The notes under the pieces: model-generated
Seen by the model: the letters and a program-made list of their open reading frames with translations, nothing else
Databases searched by the model: none
Told to the model about the DNA's origin: nothing
Program-made: the position numbers and the translations under genes
From: Platanthera guangdongensis
Lineage: Eukaryota > Streptophyta > Magnoliopsida > Asparagales > Orchidaceae
Length of the DNA: 64,000 bases
Direction: 5' to 3'
Assembly (NCBI GenBank): GCA_039583875.1
Contig: CM077147.1
Location: 163,183,866 to 163,247,865 of the forward strand
Part shown: piece by piece, positions 1 through 11,607 of the stretch
Numbering within the stretch: position 1 is the stretch's first letter
Layout of the letters: each line of letters opens with the position of its first letter

Positions 1-241
1 TGTTAGTATATTTTAATTTGTCAGCGTCATCCCATTTATCTTACAATTTGATTAGGACTGTATCGCCTACAGTGATTATGGGTACAATGCATTTTGTTTC
101 TACCATGACCCATATGTCCATGTTTTGTGTCATTAAGAAAATTTTCATGCACGTTCTCCAGTAACTGTAGTCACTCCCCATAAATAGTGGAGGTCTACTC
201 ACACCTTGTCCTTTAGGGAAAACATGATTGACATTGGCCAT
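1..241 (-). pseudogene. Copia A1: N-terminal gag fragment, cut by window edge
   Basis: The minus-strand frame begins MANVNHVFPKGQGVSRPPLF at 241 and runs toward the left window edge. The start, followed by a Trp-containing 'YWRTCMKIFL' segment, is typical of the copia gag N-terminus (UBN2/DUF4219 type), which packages element RNA into virus-like particles. It lies about 40 bases downstream of a primer binding site and the LTR on the same strand, so this is the true gag start. Only about 66 codons are visible. A nearly identical copy is at 51758-51958. Confidence 0.75.
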
Positions 242-278
242 CTTACTTCAGGATTTTAGTCCTTTTTGAACTAACCTT

Positions 279-290
279 GCTCTGATACAA
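279..290 (-). other. Primer binding site of copia A1 (initiator Met tRNA)
   Basis: Read on the minus strand this is TTGTATCAGAGC, one mismatch from the TGGTATCAGAGC complementary to the 3' end of plant initiator-Met tRNA. It lies two bases inside the LTR end at 293. Copy A2 (51996-52007) has the perfect version. Confidence 0.8.
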
Positions 291-292
291 CA

Positions 293-1591
293 TGTTGGAT
301 TAGATGGTCACCCCTAGGGGGGGGGGTGAATAAGGTTTACAAGAACAATTTAAAAATTAAAGTGAGTTTTGTCCAGGTAAACTGGTTCTGGATGATACTA
401 CAGAGCGCTAGCATGCTACCGCGCGACGGTAGGTCACATGACTCGTTTTCTTGGACAAACTTCGCCTAAGAGACATGCACACCCTTTAGAGATCTATCGA
501 CATACAATCATGAAATCATAATAAGAATGAAGAAGAAATAATAATTTTATTCAAAATAAAATGAAAGTGGTTTACAGTTACACACAACTAGATCTCCATG
601 ATGCCGGAGATACGGGGCGGTGAAATTCAAAATTCATTTCATATTCTATACCGACCCACTATACGCACCAGTTGGCTCTCTTCCTTTCCCTCCCTGAAAA
701 GGTCTTCGAGCCAACTCTTCATCTTACTTCCCGGAAGTGTCTTAGAGCCCCACTAGATCTCTCGATCTAGACATCCCTTCCCTGAGATGATTTCTCACGG
801 AACCCTTCCCGGATTCCGACTACCTTCACCGATCGATTTTCCTCTCCCACAGACAATTAGAAAAAGAGAAAAAATACAATATGAAATTAAAGAATATTTA
901 AAGTGATTCTCCCTCAAAATGATTCCTCCATCGAGCGGTGCATGACCAGCGCTAAAAATCTTCATTCTATTATACCTGATCAACTCCTCTTAGTCGTAGT
1001 AGTCCTTTGCTCTCCAGAGATCTTCGTGCGTGAACGAGATGGTGGGGGCATTATCTTCCTTCGACGAAGATGGTAGAATGGTGCTATCAGCCAGCATACG
1101 AACCCTAAAATTCGAATAGGTCACTCTCTGAGGTCTCAAGAAAAAGCCGCGCTTTTATAGGCCTTTAAAAATAAGCTACCGCCGGTGGTAGGGCTAGCGG
1201 TTGGCGGTAGGTCGATGAACGTGGATGTGACACCTGTCCTGCCGATTTGGAAAATATCCGAATAAAAAAATATTCCGCTTTTTTGAGCTGTCACGGCGCG
1301 TTACAGGGCTATCACCTGGCGGTAGAATGATGTTTTGATGTTCGTTGAGAGAGCTAGCATGCCGTGGTAAAGAATAACATCATGCGGTAGCTCATAGAGC
1401 GCCTTCCCTGAATTAATCCCCAGGCTAGCGCGGGCGGTAGAACTAGTGCTCGGCGGTAGGTTCTAGAGCTTGGTTTTTTTTGTTCTTTTGTACATGTAAA
1501 ACTGTGCACTATACCCAAATCTTGTATGATCAAATACAACACAGGATTTGATATTATCAAACTAAAGAGATGCGAATCATAAGCTCCAACA
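293..1591 (-). repeat. 5' LTR of copia A1
   Basis: On the plus strand the LTR begins TGTTGGATTAG at 293 and ends CTCCAACA at 1591, giving TGTTG...CAACA termini. The primer site touches the left end and gypsy coding sequence starts just beyond the right end. A TATA box (TATAAAAG on the minus strand) is at 1152-1159. Upstream of it on that strand, 1160-1450, lie repeated GCTAGC and GGCGGTAG/CTACCGCC motifs. The ORFs in this stretch are fortuitous. The other copy is 52010-53314. Confidence 0.8.
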
Positions 1592-3300
1592 AAAATATCG
1601 GGAAAGTCCCAAACTGCTGGTAGATCCTCTAAGCTAACCACTACCTCCATCAACTCAAAATATATTATGAAGACCTCATCCCCTGTTCATGAACCTTGAC
1701 GGCTTGAATAAATGATAGTAAAACCCAAGGTACAGATCTAATACCATGAAAAACCACCTCTATATCTCCATGTTTCAGAGTGATCTATTTCGCCATGTAG
1801 TTAATCCTAACATGATTCCAATCCAGCCAAATCATGCCTAGAATGAGATCAAAGTTTGGCATCCTTAACACCATTATAGGGGTTTCAAAAAGCTTTCCTC
1901 CGATACACACATCAATATTGCACTTGGCGGATGAGGTTAACTTAGAGCTATCTATAAGGCGTACTCTCGGAGTGACTTCTATGAAGCATTACACATCATC
2001 AAAATCCTCCACATAGTCCACTGAGATGAACGAGTGGGTGGAACCGATATCAAACAAAGTGTGGGCGGGTCTGCCACTAAATGTCACAATGGATAAGTGG
2101 TAAGTTATAATAATTTGAAGGTAAAATTTTCCAAGCAATTTCAGGCATGCTAAGAACATAATAAGTAGAACATTGAATCAAATTGCAAGGTACCTGCAGT
2201 GATGCTTTGTAGGTGTCACTCTTGAGCTAGTCATAAGGCAAATACCCGCTCCTGCGTAGGTTCATGGTGACCATAACCTCATCCTCGCTGAGCTGCTGGT
2301 GGGAACACATGATGATTTTTTAACATTCCCTTATAGTTGCAGGCAGAAGAGCCTTATGTGTCCCGACTGGTGATAATGAAAATAACCTTCTCGAAAAATC
2401 TCTCTGGGTCGTTGAGGTGCCTAACCCTATTGTGGTGGGGTAATACTAATTGTCGCGCTGGCTGTTCCATCCTGAAATTTTGATGAAAATGTCTGTCGTC
2501 TCTCCTGGTGTCTATAGCTCTACCCCTAATAAGCTACCTCCTCCTAGGCCTAACCTCTACCACTCCCTCTGCTAGCCTCTTTCCACTAATCTTGACCCCA
2601 AGGATGACCACCTCTAGCATCTTGGCTATCTCTATAATCTGAGCTAGACTCGAGTAAGCTATAAATAAGAGAGCCTTCCTGAGAGGGTATTACAGGCCTT
2701 TGTAAAACCTCATCGCGTACCCCCCACCATCCAAATCATACGAGCTCACAAACTTGGACATATGCTTAAACTCCTACTTGTATTCTGCGACTGACTTGGA
2801 TCCCTACTTCAACTACAGGAAACTCTACTTGAGATCGTCCTGAGAAGTAGGGGGAATGAAGTGCTCCAGGAATGCATCAGAGAACTCATCCTAAATGTTG
2901 TCCGTGTACATATGTCCCATGAATGTGGACCCCATGAGGGGCTTTCACCATCCATTGGTATTTGAGTTTAGGGCAGAAACTACTAGGGTGATAGCCATGT
3001 TGGTAGGACATTGAATCCCTACCGTCAGCTCCTGCACCAAGTTAAGCCACTCCTCTGCATGGGCTGCCGACTCTGTCCCAAAATAGATAGGCATGGAGAG
3101 AGTATGAATGGTACTAAGCCAATTTGCACTCAGGTTTTGTTGCTGAACCAGGGCTTATTGAGATTTGAAGGCATCAAGGGTCACAGTCAGGGTCTACCCC
3201 AGCTCCAACTATTGGAAAGGAGTATGGATCGTAGGGACAAGGGTGCCCATTACTGTCTCAGCATGTACCGAGATCTACACATAAAGTTATAAATTTTTGG
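1592..3300 (-). pseudogene. Gypsy B1: decayed gag-protease region
   Basis: Read on the minus strand from right to left: gag, a ruined zinc knuckle near 2290-2340, an aspartic protease, and the protease-RT linker. The protease active-site segment near 2030-2075 reads LFDIGSTHSF, so the catalytic Asp-Ser/Thr-Gly triplet has become Asp-Ile-Gly. Further on is the family motif 'DLILGMIWLDWNHV' (clearest in copy B2). The linker 'VVSLEDLPAVWDFPDIF' at about 1595-1650 is the usual sequence before gypsy RT. At that point copia A1 interrupts the element, and no RT follows in the window. Stops and frameshifts are frequent. The chromovirus assignment is tentative. Confidence 0.7.
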
Positions 3301-3956
3301 TAAGGTTTCTAATTGTAGGAAAACATATAAACATACTTAGTGTGAATCACACACATGCACACCACAACTTCTGCTAATTCAGTTTGTTCTTAAACTAAAT
3401 AATCAAGCGGAGGTGGCACCATGGTACAATGGACTTCTTTATCTTAGCATCGTTGCAAGCCCCCCCCCCCCCCGCTAATACAAAACAAGACAAGGGGAGC
3501 CTTATTCTCAGAACATCCACCTTGTAGCAATATCAGCACTCGGGCTAACATGTACCACAAGATGCCTCTTCTGCTAGCTTAATACCAAACATCACATTGC
3601 CAACCCATTAATGAAAGAAAACTAGTTAAGTCCATAATTCACAATTAAGCATAAATTGTCCATAATACATATAAATAGGTAAGAAAGGAAGCTATAGAAG
3701 CTAGTGAAAGTTTCAGAGTATAAAATTTACTCTCACTCACATCAGTCACCAAAGGTAATGATGGTATTGTAGCCTCAAGCACTATCCCCCTAGTCTAGTT
3801 GCCTTCTTGCACGGGGTTCTCCTGTTGCTGCTACTCCTGCAGGGTATGCTCCTAAAAATAGTGGTGTAACACCATTAGTCATAAAGACTAAGTGGCCTCA
3901 TATCCTCTCCCTCGACGACTCTTAGGCACCAGGCAGAAGGAGGGAAAAAGGTGGTA

Positions 3957-4068
<112 letters not shown>

Positions 4069-4567
4069 AAAAACAGGTGACATGATGGTGTTCTTGAACT
4101 AGCATTATTATATCAATAGTTTAGTAAGTAAGCAGGTAATCAACTCGTGCAAAGTAGTACACTATAACTAGTAGTGTAGTAAGCAGCAAGTAAGTAATGG
4201 ACTGAATTGAGCTTAACTTATAAAAATGCCCATACAGATTTATAAGTTAAGGACCTAGTAAACAAAAAGTAACTCATTATATAAAAGAGACCATACTAAT
4301 TTATATTATGAGGGTCTTATGTGGTGCGATGCAATGCAATGAATGCATGATAAGTCACCATGCAAATCATGCACTATAACTTACTATGTTGACATAGAAC
4401 TTAGTTCCCAATTTTTGAGGGTGGCTAACAATTCAAGCGCCTCATATCGTGGCCAGACGGTGGCAGTGGCACAATCTTCTCCACTACTAGGTGGTATGCA
4501 CACTATTATACCTAGGCCTCTCATACGCCTTAATGCTAAGAGACAAACATCGGAGTCCCTGCATACT

Positions 4568-4745
4568 ATGACACAAAAGGGGTCTTTTGTAAGTAAGCTC
4601 CAAAGAACCCAACAAAACTGGCCTAAATGGCACGAAAGTTGGTCTTTGAGAAGTAAATAAAAAAGATCCCAGCCCAACCGACCCAAATGGCACGAAAGCA
4701 GTCTTTGGGAAGTAAGCACCAAAGAGCCCAGTCCAACTGGCCTGA
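4568..4745. repeat. Three-copy tandem repeat of about 60 bases
   Basis: Three diverged units each contain a GTCTTT...AAGTAAG segment, a CCAAAGA.CCCA segment and a TGGCACGAAAG segment. It lies in the probable LTR of gypsy B1. Confidence 0.8.
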
Positions 4746-5139
4746 GTCTATCCGCCAGCTACCACATGTGTGATAATAGGCAAGCCCATAGACCCAAAGC
4801 AAGTAATCCTCACTCCAGGATCAATATGCAACTGTGTATCAATTATACACACCCATGTAATTCCAATAATCCACAGTGATAACAAGCATCTAAGGACTCA
4901 AACCAAGTCCTTTCACAAATCATTATTCACAAGTTAAGCCTGCGCTATTTAGCACCCAAGGACCCTCAACGGATCCTTAACATAACACCCTAGGATATCA
5001 TCACATCCTAAAATCTACACCAATCCCTCACTATTACCCTTATTGAGTTATCGTAACTCTAGTGCAGTGTAAGCTGTAAGTTAGGGAATTACTTTCTATG
5101 ATCCTATATAACTATTTCTATATTTGTGATATGATTAGG

Positions 5140-6610
5140 TGAAAGTATCTAGCTGTCAATCTAAATCACTTTGAGGGGGGTGAATAGGTGAATCCCGCGG
5201 TTTATATAGGAAAAAATATAGTAAAAATAAAGGACACAGAACAAGAGAATAAGCACAACACAGACATATGGATTTATATTGGTTCTCCAAAATGGGTAAG
5301 TCCACTATCTCTCCTCGTCTATCTGGCACTTTGGGCTAGACTCATCTACTTCACCAAAAATCAAATTAAATAATCTTACACTCAGAGTATATAACTCATA
5401 CAATCTCGGATAACAACTTTTCCTACACTCGACCCTTCAACAAGGATTTACAAAAAATCGAAAGAACAAACTTCCTACAAAGAAATAAGAAAAATATTGT
5501 TTGAAAGAAAACTCTTTTTCTTAAATCTGAAAAATATTATCCTTCTTCATTGCTTGAAAGCTCTAACTGAATTCTTGAAGAAGAAGAAGAATCTGAAATT
5601 AACAACACAGATCAAATTTGAGAAACGACTGATCTCTGAATGAATGTAGATCTGGAATCTTGAGATCGATCGAGTCTTTTCTTTATAGGAGGAATCGCGA
5701 ATCAAAAGAGTTGTCGACAACAGAGATCTTCATGAAAATGATTTTGAATTTCCGATCGTTTATGACAATTTGTAATTAGATCACAATTAGGTTATTTTGA
5801 AATAATCCTTGATTAATTAAAGATGGTTCCTCATTAACGGCTTGATTTCGAACTTAGTTCTACCGTCCACGTATACTGTACATGGCGGAAGTCGTAATTT
5901 TGGAAAGCCGTAAAAACGAGAATGAAATAGAACAAAAATTTGCTTAAGTCCAAATTCGTCGAGACATCACGTGAACTCTCCAGAACACTCGACGAACCCA
6001 TCAAAACAACTTGGGAGAGAGCTTGCGTGTGATGTTTGAACTTCATGAGACCTTTAAACGAATTAGTTGAAGGCACTCGTGTGTATTCGACAGATTTATT
6101 TGAGTACTTGACGAATTTTACTTGAACACGACTAACACTGACTTCCTCTATAACATTAAAGTAGTTCACTTGACTTCTCGAGAAGACTCGACGAATTTCA
6201 CAAGTACTCACATAAGTACTCGACGAATTCACTTGAGTACTCGATGAATTTTACTCAGCTACTCTGGACAGCAGTTCTCAGTGATCTCTCAAGTACTTCT
6301 AATATCACTCAACGAATTCTATGTGTGCTTACGTGAGTTCTCGATGATTTTAATGAGATCTCACATGATCACTCGACGAATTTGCCTTAGCCAAAATCTG
6401 TAACTTCTGAACATCAACTTCCTTTGTGATGCTAGATGAAGTACAGCCCATTAGAGAGATTACACATGGATCAACACGATGTTCTATATAATGAAAGATT
6501 ACATTGTACAAAACTGTGTTTGAAGATCCATTAGAACCTGACAATGGTTTGTACTTGGTAATAAATACCAGCACCACGCATAACTAAAACTAACATTAAA
6601 TACAACCTCA
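5140..6610 (-). repeat. 3' LTR of Sirevirus I (larger part)
   Basis: It begins TGAAAGTATCTAGCTG, the same terminus as the LTRs of D (TGAAAGTCCACCTAG) and K (TGAAAGTGCAGCTAG), followed by the G-run and 'GGTGAATAGGTG' typical of these LTRs. A minus-strand TATA box, TATAAAG, is at 5681-5687. Upstream of it on that strand, about 5945-6360, is an array of ACTCGACGAATT / ACTCGAGTA-like repeats. The right boundary at about 6610 is where gypsy RT sequence begins. ORFs inside are fortuitous. Confidence 0.65.
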
Positions 6611-6620
6611 ATTCAACTTA

Positions 6621-6954
6621 GTTTGGGCTCACAAATGCCCCTTCGGCCTTCATGAGTTTGATGAACAAGGTGTTTGAACCATATTTGGACATCTTCGTCA
6701 TTGTTTTCATCGACGACATCTTGGTCTACTCAAAGACGGAGGAGGAGCATGTCCAGCACCTGACCTTGGTTTTGAAGAAATTGAAGGAGCATGCCTTGTA
6801 ATGCCGTTTGGGCTCACAAATGCCCCTTCGGCCTTCATGAGTTTGATGAACAAGGTGTTTGAACCATATTTGGACATCTTCGTCATTGTTTTCATCGACG
6901 ACATCTTGGTCTACTCAAAGACGGAGGAGGAGCATGTCCAGCACCTGACCTTGG
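6621..6954 (+). pseudogene. Duplicated gypsy RT fragment
   Basis: A 149-base stretch (6621-6769) recurs in direct orientation at 6806-6954, with no difference that I can see. Each copy encodes the RT core '[20 protein letters not shown]' followed by '[15 protein letters not shown]', including the catalytic Asp-Asp of the FIDD box. The first copy continues for about 25 bases of gypsy sequence. Both copies are isolated from any other gypsy pol and are joined abruptly to a copia fragment at about 6957, so neither is functional. Confidence 0.85.
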
Positions 6955-6957
6955 CTT

Positions 6958-7948
6958 TTGGTGATAGAAGCCCTATTGATCACATGACATGCAGTGTTTT
7001 CTGCCTCAGCCCAGAAATATTCTGGGAGAGAAGTGTCACTCAATAGAGTTCTACCAGCCTCAATCAGTGTTCTATTCTTCCTTTCAGCAATACCATTTTA
7101 CTGTGGTGTTCTAGGTGAGGAGAATTCTTGAAAAATCCCAAATTCTTCACACAATCTTGTCATACTCTTAGATTGAAATTCAGTGCCATGGTCATTTTTG
7201 ATTTTGACCACTGTACTGTCCAGCTCATTCTGAATTTGTTTGACAAACTATATAAAATACTTGGGGTTTCAGATTTCTGTCTCAAAAAGAACACCCATGA
7301 ATATCTAGAATAGTCATCTACCACCACAAAAGTGTAGACCTTCCTACCTAGACTATGAACTGGCATATGACCAAATAGATCCATATGCAAGAGGTATAGA
7401 CACCTCACTGAATCCTTGTTTTCAAGGCTATGAAAGGAGGATTTGGTCTGCTTGCCTTTTTGACAAGCTGAGCATATTTCATCCTTTATACACTTAACTT
7501 GAGGACCATTGCTCACTAACTCTTTGCTAAAGAGTTGGCCAATAGTCTTGTAGTTAAGATGGGCCAGCCTCTTGTGTCATTTAACACAATGAGAGGCTCC
7601 CTCATCACCTACAAGACAAATAGGAGAAACATTGTTCTCACACTCAAAGTTAAGATAGTACACATTTCTTTTTCTATATCCTGTCAATATGACATTTTGA
7701 TCACTTGACCTTTTGATATGACATCCATTCTTAATAAATGAAATGTCATATCATAAATCACTCAGCTGACTTATGCTTATAAGGTTGTGTTTCAAACCCT
7801 TCACATAGGCCACTTGAGAGATAGTAATCTGATTATTAGAAATGTTACCAAATCCTTTGATGATTCCCTTTTCAGAATCACCAAATATTACTTTAGACCC
7901 ATTCATGATAGGTGAGTAGTCCTTCAGCAACCCCCTTGTTCCAGTCAT
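6958..7948 (-). pseudogene. Copia protease-integrase fragment
   Basis: Minus strand, from right to left: the protease start (HMTGTRGLLKDYSP, 7948-7751), the zinc-binding region with 'CSACQKGKQTK', then the integrase core with 'LLHMDLFG' and 'VVVDDYSRYSWVFFL'. A frameshift near 7160-7200 puts the second catalytic Asp and the Glu box ('SSPRTPQ*NGIAERKNRT', with a stop) in another frame. It is truncated at both ends. It resembles the matching part of Sirevirus D pol but is diverged. It is not contiguous with the pol of element I. Confidence 0.8.
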
Positions 7949-8171
7949 GTGATGGCGGCAACCCCTAACCTGTTAAAGATGAAGATGATGACGACGACGG
8001 CGACGGCGAAGGCGATGGCGGCAACCCCCAAGTTAAAGTTGAAGATGATGACGGCGACGGCGATGGCGGCAACCCCCAACGTGTTAAAGTTGAAGATGAT
8101 GACGGCGAAGACGACGACATTCTCCTATATGTTGAAGATGATGACTACATGATGTGGAGCTACATGAGATG
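7949..8171 (+). pseudogene. Acidic-repeat C-terminal coding tail
   Basis: One plus-strand frame has tandem acidic repeats built on 'GDGGNPQ.VKVEDDDGDG' and then an end 'DDDYMMWSYMR' followed by TGA at about 8169-8171. There is one in-frame TAA at about 7965. The bias toward Asp/Glu/Gly and the clean end suggest the C-terminus of a retroelement polyprotein, because an LTR-like region follows at once. The product family is not recognised. The alternative is a minisatellite that is open by chance. Confidence 0.4.
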
Positions 8172-9296
8172 AAGTCTTTTAAATATTATGTCGTTTATTT
8201 CTATTTGCATTTTTATTTTTATCATGTAATGTTTAAGTATTTTAGGTGTTGATTTATTTTTATTTAGTGGGCTGCACATAGCCTATGCATTTTGTAAAGC
8301 CTATATATAGGCATGGACTTTCATGGTTTTACTTAGAGAATGAAAAATTTGAAACTTGAATTCAAAATTTGAATTTCCCCCTCACCTCTCTTTTCCCCCT
8401 TAGGCAAATTCCCCCCCCCCTTCCTCCCTTCCTCTTGGACGTCGGCCGCCCTTCCTCTCCCCTCCTCTTGCTCGGCTTCCCTCCTCTTCCCTCCTCCCCT
8501 TTCCTCCTTTGCTCCCCTCGGTTTCCCCTCAACTCCACCTCCCAAGATTCGGTCACCACTCTCAAGCCGACCCTCACTTCCACACCCCAAACCGAACCAC
8601 CATCCTCTCCCTTATCCAAAACCCCACCTCCATCAAGAGCCCCCAAATCAGCCGCTTTCCATAGTGAAATCAAGCAAGATCAAAGGTGTTTTTTTCTCCC
8701 TTTGTGGTTTTTTCCTCCTTCCCGGCGTGACACAAAGGAAGCGGACAAGTTTCTCTCCATCCGGCGGCACTCCGGCGGAGTCGTGGAAGAATGATCCTTG
8801 AAAGTGAACCGGAATCATCTATTCTGGTTGGGTAACGAGATCTTATACCTCTTGTGTGATTCTTATCTCTTTAGATTTTTAATTGGTGGAATACCTTTGT
8901 GTTACTTTGGAATCGTTTTTTTCGTTCGTGGCTTATCTTTCCGATCGCATGTGTTGTTCATTCTAATTGTTTAATTTTCCGAGAGGTTTGGCGAGCCTCG
9001 CTTTCGTTTTGTTGGTGGAAATCTACCATTTCCGAACCGAACCTTTCGGTAGATCTCTTTTGGTACAACCATCGCTCGGTCGGACCCAAGATTGTTCCTT
9101 TTAGCTTGAGAGAACATCGGCCTCTAGTCGTTTGTTCGATCTTTAATCGGCGTGGCTACCGTACGTTAGTGATAGTTGATAACGTTGTTCGTGGGTGTGC
9201 TGCATTTAGTTATTGTGTGAGCGTAATAGTGGAAATAGAGAGGCGTACGTGTTACTCCCTTTGCCGTTATAGCGTCAAACACCGTAGCCTACATCA
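8172..9296 (+). repeat. LTR of gypsy-like element H (left edge uncertain)
   Basis: A TATA box (TATATATA) is at about 8302-8309, followed by a strongly pyrimidine-rich transcribed leader (8375-8640). The right end reads ...TACATCA at 9296, directly before a Met-tRNA primer site. The left edge is somewhere in 8172-8230 and no partner LTR is in the window. The Pro/Ser/Leu-rich ORF at 8369-8794 and the ORF at 8899-9333 are products of base composition. Confidence 0.6.
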
Positions 9297-9299
9297 ATT

Positions 9300-9310
9300 T
9301 GGTATCAGAG
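9300..9310 (+). other. Primer binding site of H (Met tRNA)
   Basis: TGGTATCAGAG lies three bases after the LTR end. It fixes H as a plus-strand element and 9296 as the end of its LTR. Confidence 0.75.
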
Positions 9311-9536
9311 GTAGGTTCATGTCAATTTGTTAATTGGCACCCTCCCCCTTTTATTTAGCACGTTAACACGCACTTTGTATGCACGTTCAGAGTCAAAATA
9401 ATCAAAAAAAAAATTCTGGTCTGCCAATAGCGGCTTAAATTTCTTATTTTTAAGCAAAAAAAATAAAAACAAAATTAATTAATAATCTTCATATTTTATT
9501 CTGCAAGAAAATCTATTTTATATTAATATTACCCTA

Positions 9537-9992
9537 GTGGTTAAGCGGGAACAATTCCGACAAACCTATTTTAATTGGGCCAGAAGCGTTTCTCATTGTA
9601 TGTGCACAAATTCCGGATCGAGTTTTCTCTCCGGTTATCACAATATGGCCTACGACGTCAATGTTTCCCGAGGAAAATCATTAGGTTCCATTAGGGACGT
9701 TAGAAAGTCATTCCAATGTCTGGTAGTGGATGAGATTAAGGCGTTGACTGGCCAATTAACGGCTAGCCAAGTAGTACCATTTCTCCCAAGGCAACACCCT
9801 AGTTATCCTACGGACGACGCTAGTTCCATACCGATCTTTAAGAATGACTATAAACCTAACGTCCAGACCAAGCGACAGATAACTGAAGATTTGACTAACC
9901 TTAAACAAGGGAACAAGTCGGTCTCGGATTATATGAGTCTTTTTAAGAATATGATGGTTAGAAGTGGTGTGAAGGAGTTGCCAACTTGTTCA
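9537..9992 (+). pseudogene. Gypsy-like gag fragment of H
   Basis: An open frame of about 150 codons lies downstream of the H primer site. Its second half, with 'TKRQITEDLTNLKQGNKSVS' followed by DYMSLFKNMM, matches the pattern of the retrotransposon gag family: a run leading to LKQ-G-SV-DY and a hydrophobic helix. The N-terminal half is not recognisable. The gag breaks off at about 9992, where the end of Sirevirus I's LTR resumes. 9311-9536 is AT-rich leader without features. Confidence 0.5.
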
Positions 9993-10038
9993 AATCATGG
10001 CTATTATGGATACAATAACCAATAATCTCCTACTATTT
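9993..10038 (-). other. LTR end and polypurine tract of Sirevirus I
   Basis: 'TTCAAATC' and 'GGATACAATAACCAATA' (to 10024) match the last bases of the D LTR ('GGATACAATACCCAACA'). Next, 10025-10038 read on the minus strand is AAATAGTAGGAGAT, a mutated Sirevirus polypurine tract (AAATAGGGGGAGAT). This fixes the 3' boundary of element I's internal region. Confidence 0.75.
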
Positions 10039-11562
10039 GAAGAATTCAGAACCCTATATACTAAGCAAAATTGCACAGACAATAAAGTAAAGATATAGAA
10101 GGCATAGAAAAGATATATGAATTCTAAACAACAAGACATTAACAAAACATTATTATTTATATAAAAGTTTCTTGTGGGCGTTCTAAGATATTCACAATAT
10201 AATATAATATAAGGAAATGACAGTCTCAAGAATGCTCCATGTCCTTGCTCTTTTCATGCTGCCTGTCAAAATAAGCATTAGGTTTGGGATAATATCTTGG
10301 TGGAGGAGGAGCATCAAGATTTTTTCTTCCATGCTTTCTGAAATGAAGCCCCCTCTTCACATTTAATAATTCATGCTTATCCCATTCCTCTTTGCTATAG
10401 TATAGCTTTGGCTCTTCATTTGTCATGTTAACTATGCTGAATATGTCAAAAATAATACCTTTAGAGATAAGACTCTATACTTCAACATATTCTCTATTTT
10501 CTCTGTTAGGATCAGATCTTCTTGCTTATGGGCCTTCCTCATATCTTCTTTTCTTTTGAGGAGGTCTGGAAGAGTCTTCAATGATCTCTACCTCTTCCTC
10601 AACAACATAAGACCATACTTGAGTATATTCTTCAGGAGGTGCATACTCTCTACCTTCAATATGTTGCTCAAAATACTCTGCACAATTAACATGTATCTAT
10701 CCACCTTCAACGGGTTGTTATCCCTCAAAAGGTGGTGGAACTGGAACTCTTCCTATCAGCTCGTCATGCAACCACTTAATATTCTGATAACTGTAGACAT
10801 TGTACGGTATATTCTGTTACGCACATCCTAATTCAGCTCACTCATTCTTCTCCATAATATTCCCTCCACCTATCTGACTTCTACAATAAAGGTTTTCATA
10901 ATCTCCTCCTTATATATTCTCATTTACCTTTCAATATGATGCATACTCACATCATGAGAATGTATCGTGGCATCATGTCCTTTGGAAAGGTGAACTGCCT
11001 CGTTGTAAACCTAACTAATGCTCTTAATTGAATGGTATATGGCCTTACAACCTTGAGTCAACAATTCAGTAAGAGAGGTATGTAACTTGTCCATATTATG
11101 ATTGACTTGAGCTAGTCCATCATTCAGATCCTTTTCAACTTCAGCCACTTTGCCAAAAACCTGTTTTAGTGAGAAATCAATGTGGTCCTTTTGCTTTACT
11201 AGCATTGCTTCTATAGAATTTAACAAGGAACTTTCTGAAGGAGGGGGCACTCTCACCCTGATACCCAGGAGCTGCATGATTGTCAGAAATAGTTTTAACG
11301 TTACTAAAATTAGCTCCCCCTGAGTGGCCTTGAGCATGAGTGGTTCTTGGGTAAGAGGCTTTACCACAACCTCTCTGACTTCTTCAGAAAGCACTACCAA
11401 GTCCTCCCCCTCACCAATGGCTCTGTCAACATTGAGGTCCTCTTGGAGCGAGTCTTTAACTAAGGTCTCCCCCTCAGACTCAGTAGAAAATTCTTCCAAA
11501 TCTGAGACTCCACCACGTGTCTATCCCAAAATAGCATGTACTTCTGGCTGAATAGCTGGCTC
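10039..11562 (-). pseudogene. Sirevirus I ORF3, C-terminal part
   Basis: Two open minus-strand pieces remain. 11011-11499 (162 codons) is acidic and then forms a likely coiled coil, with 'VFGKVAEVEKDLNDGLAQVN' at its centre. 10226-10426 (66 codons) has a basic, Pro/Tyr-rich end. Stops separate them. Position (between pol and the polypurine tract) and the homology of the N-terminal part at 29396-30240 to ORF3 of element K show this is the extra third ORF of Sireviruses, often called env-like. No transmembrane segment is evident. The frame is interrupted by element F at 11563; the target sequence GGCTC is at 11558-11562. 10039-10225 looks like AT-rich 3' non-coding DNA. Confidence 0.6.
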
Positions 11563-11607
11563 TGTAACGCCACCGATTTTTTTCGATGATTTTATTTGTT
11601 TGGGCAA

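Noticed and set aside
8369..8794. 141-codon Pro/Ser/Leu-rich ORF (and the opposing Arg/Gly-rich one)
   Set aside because: It lies in the pyrimidine-rich leader of LTR H, with no homology and no support beyond base composition.
8899..9333. 144-codon ORF
   Set aside because: It is wholly within the LTR and crosses its end and the primer site.
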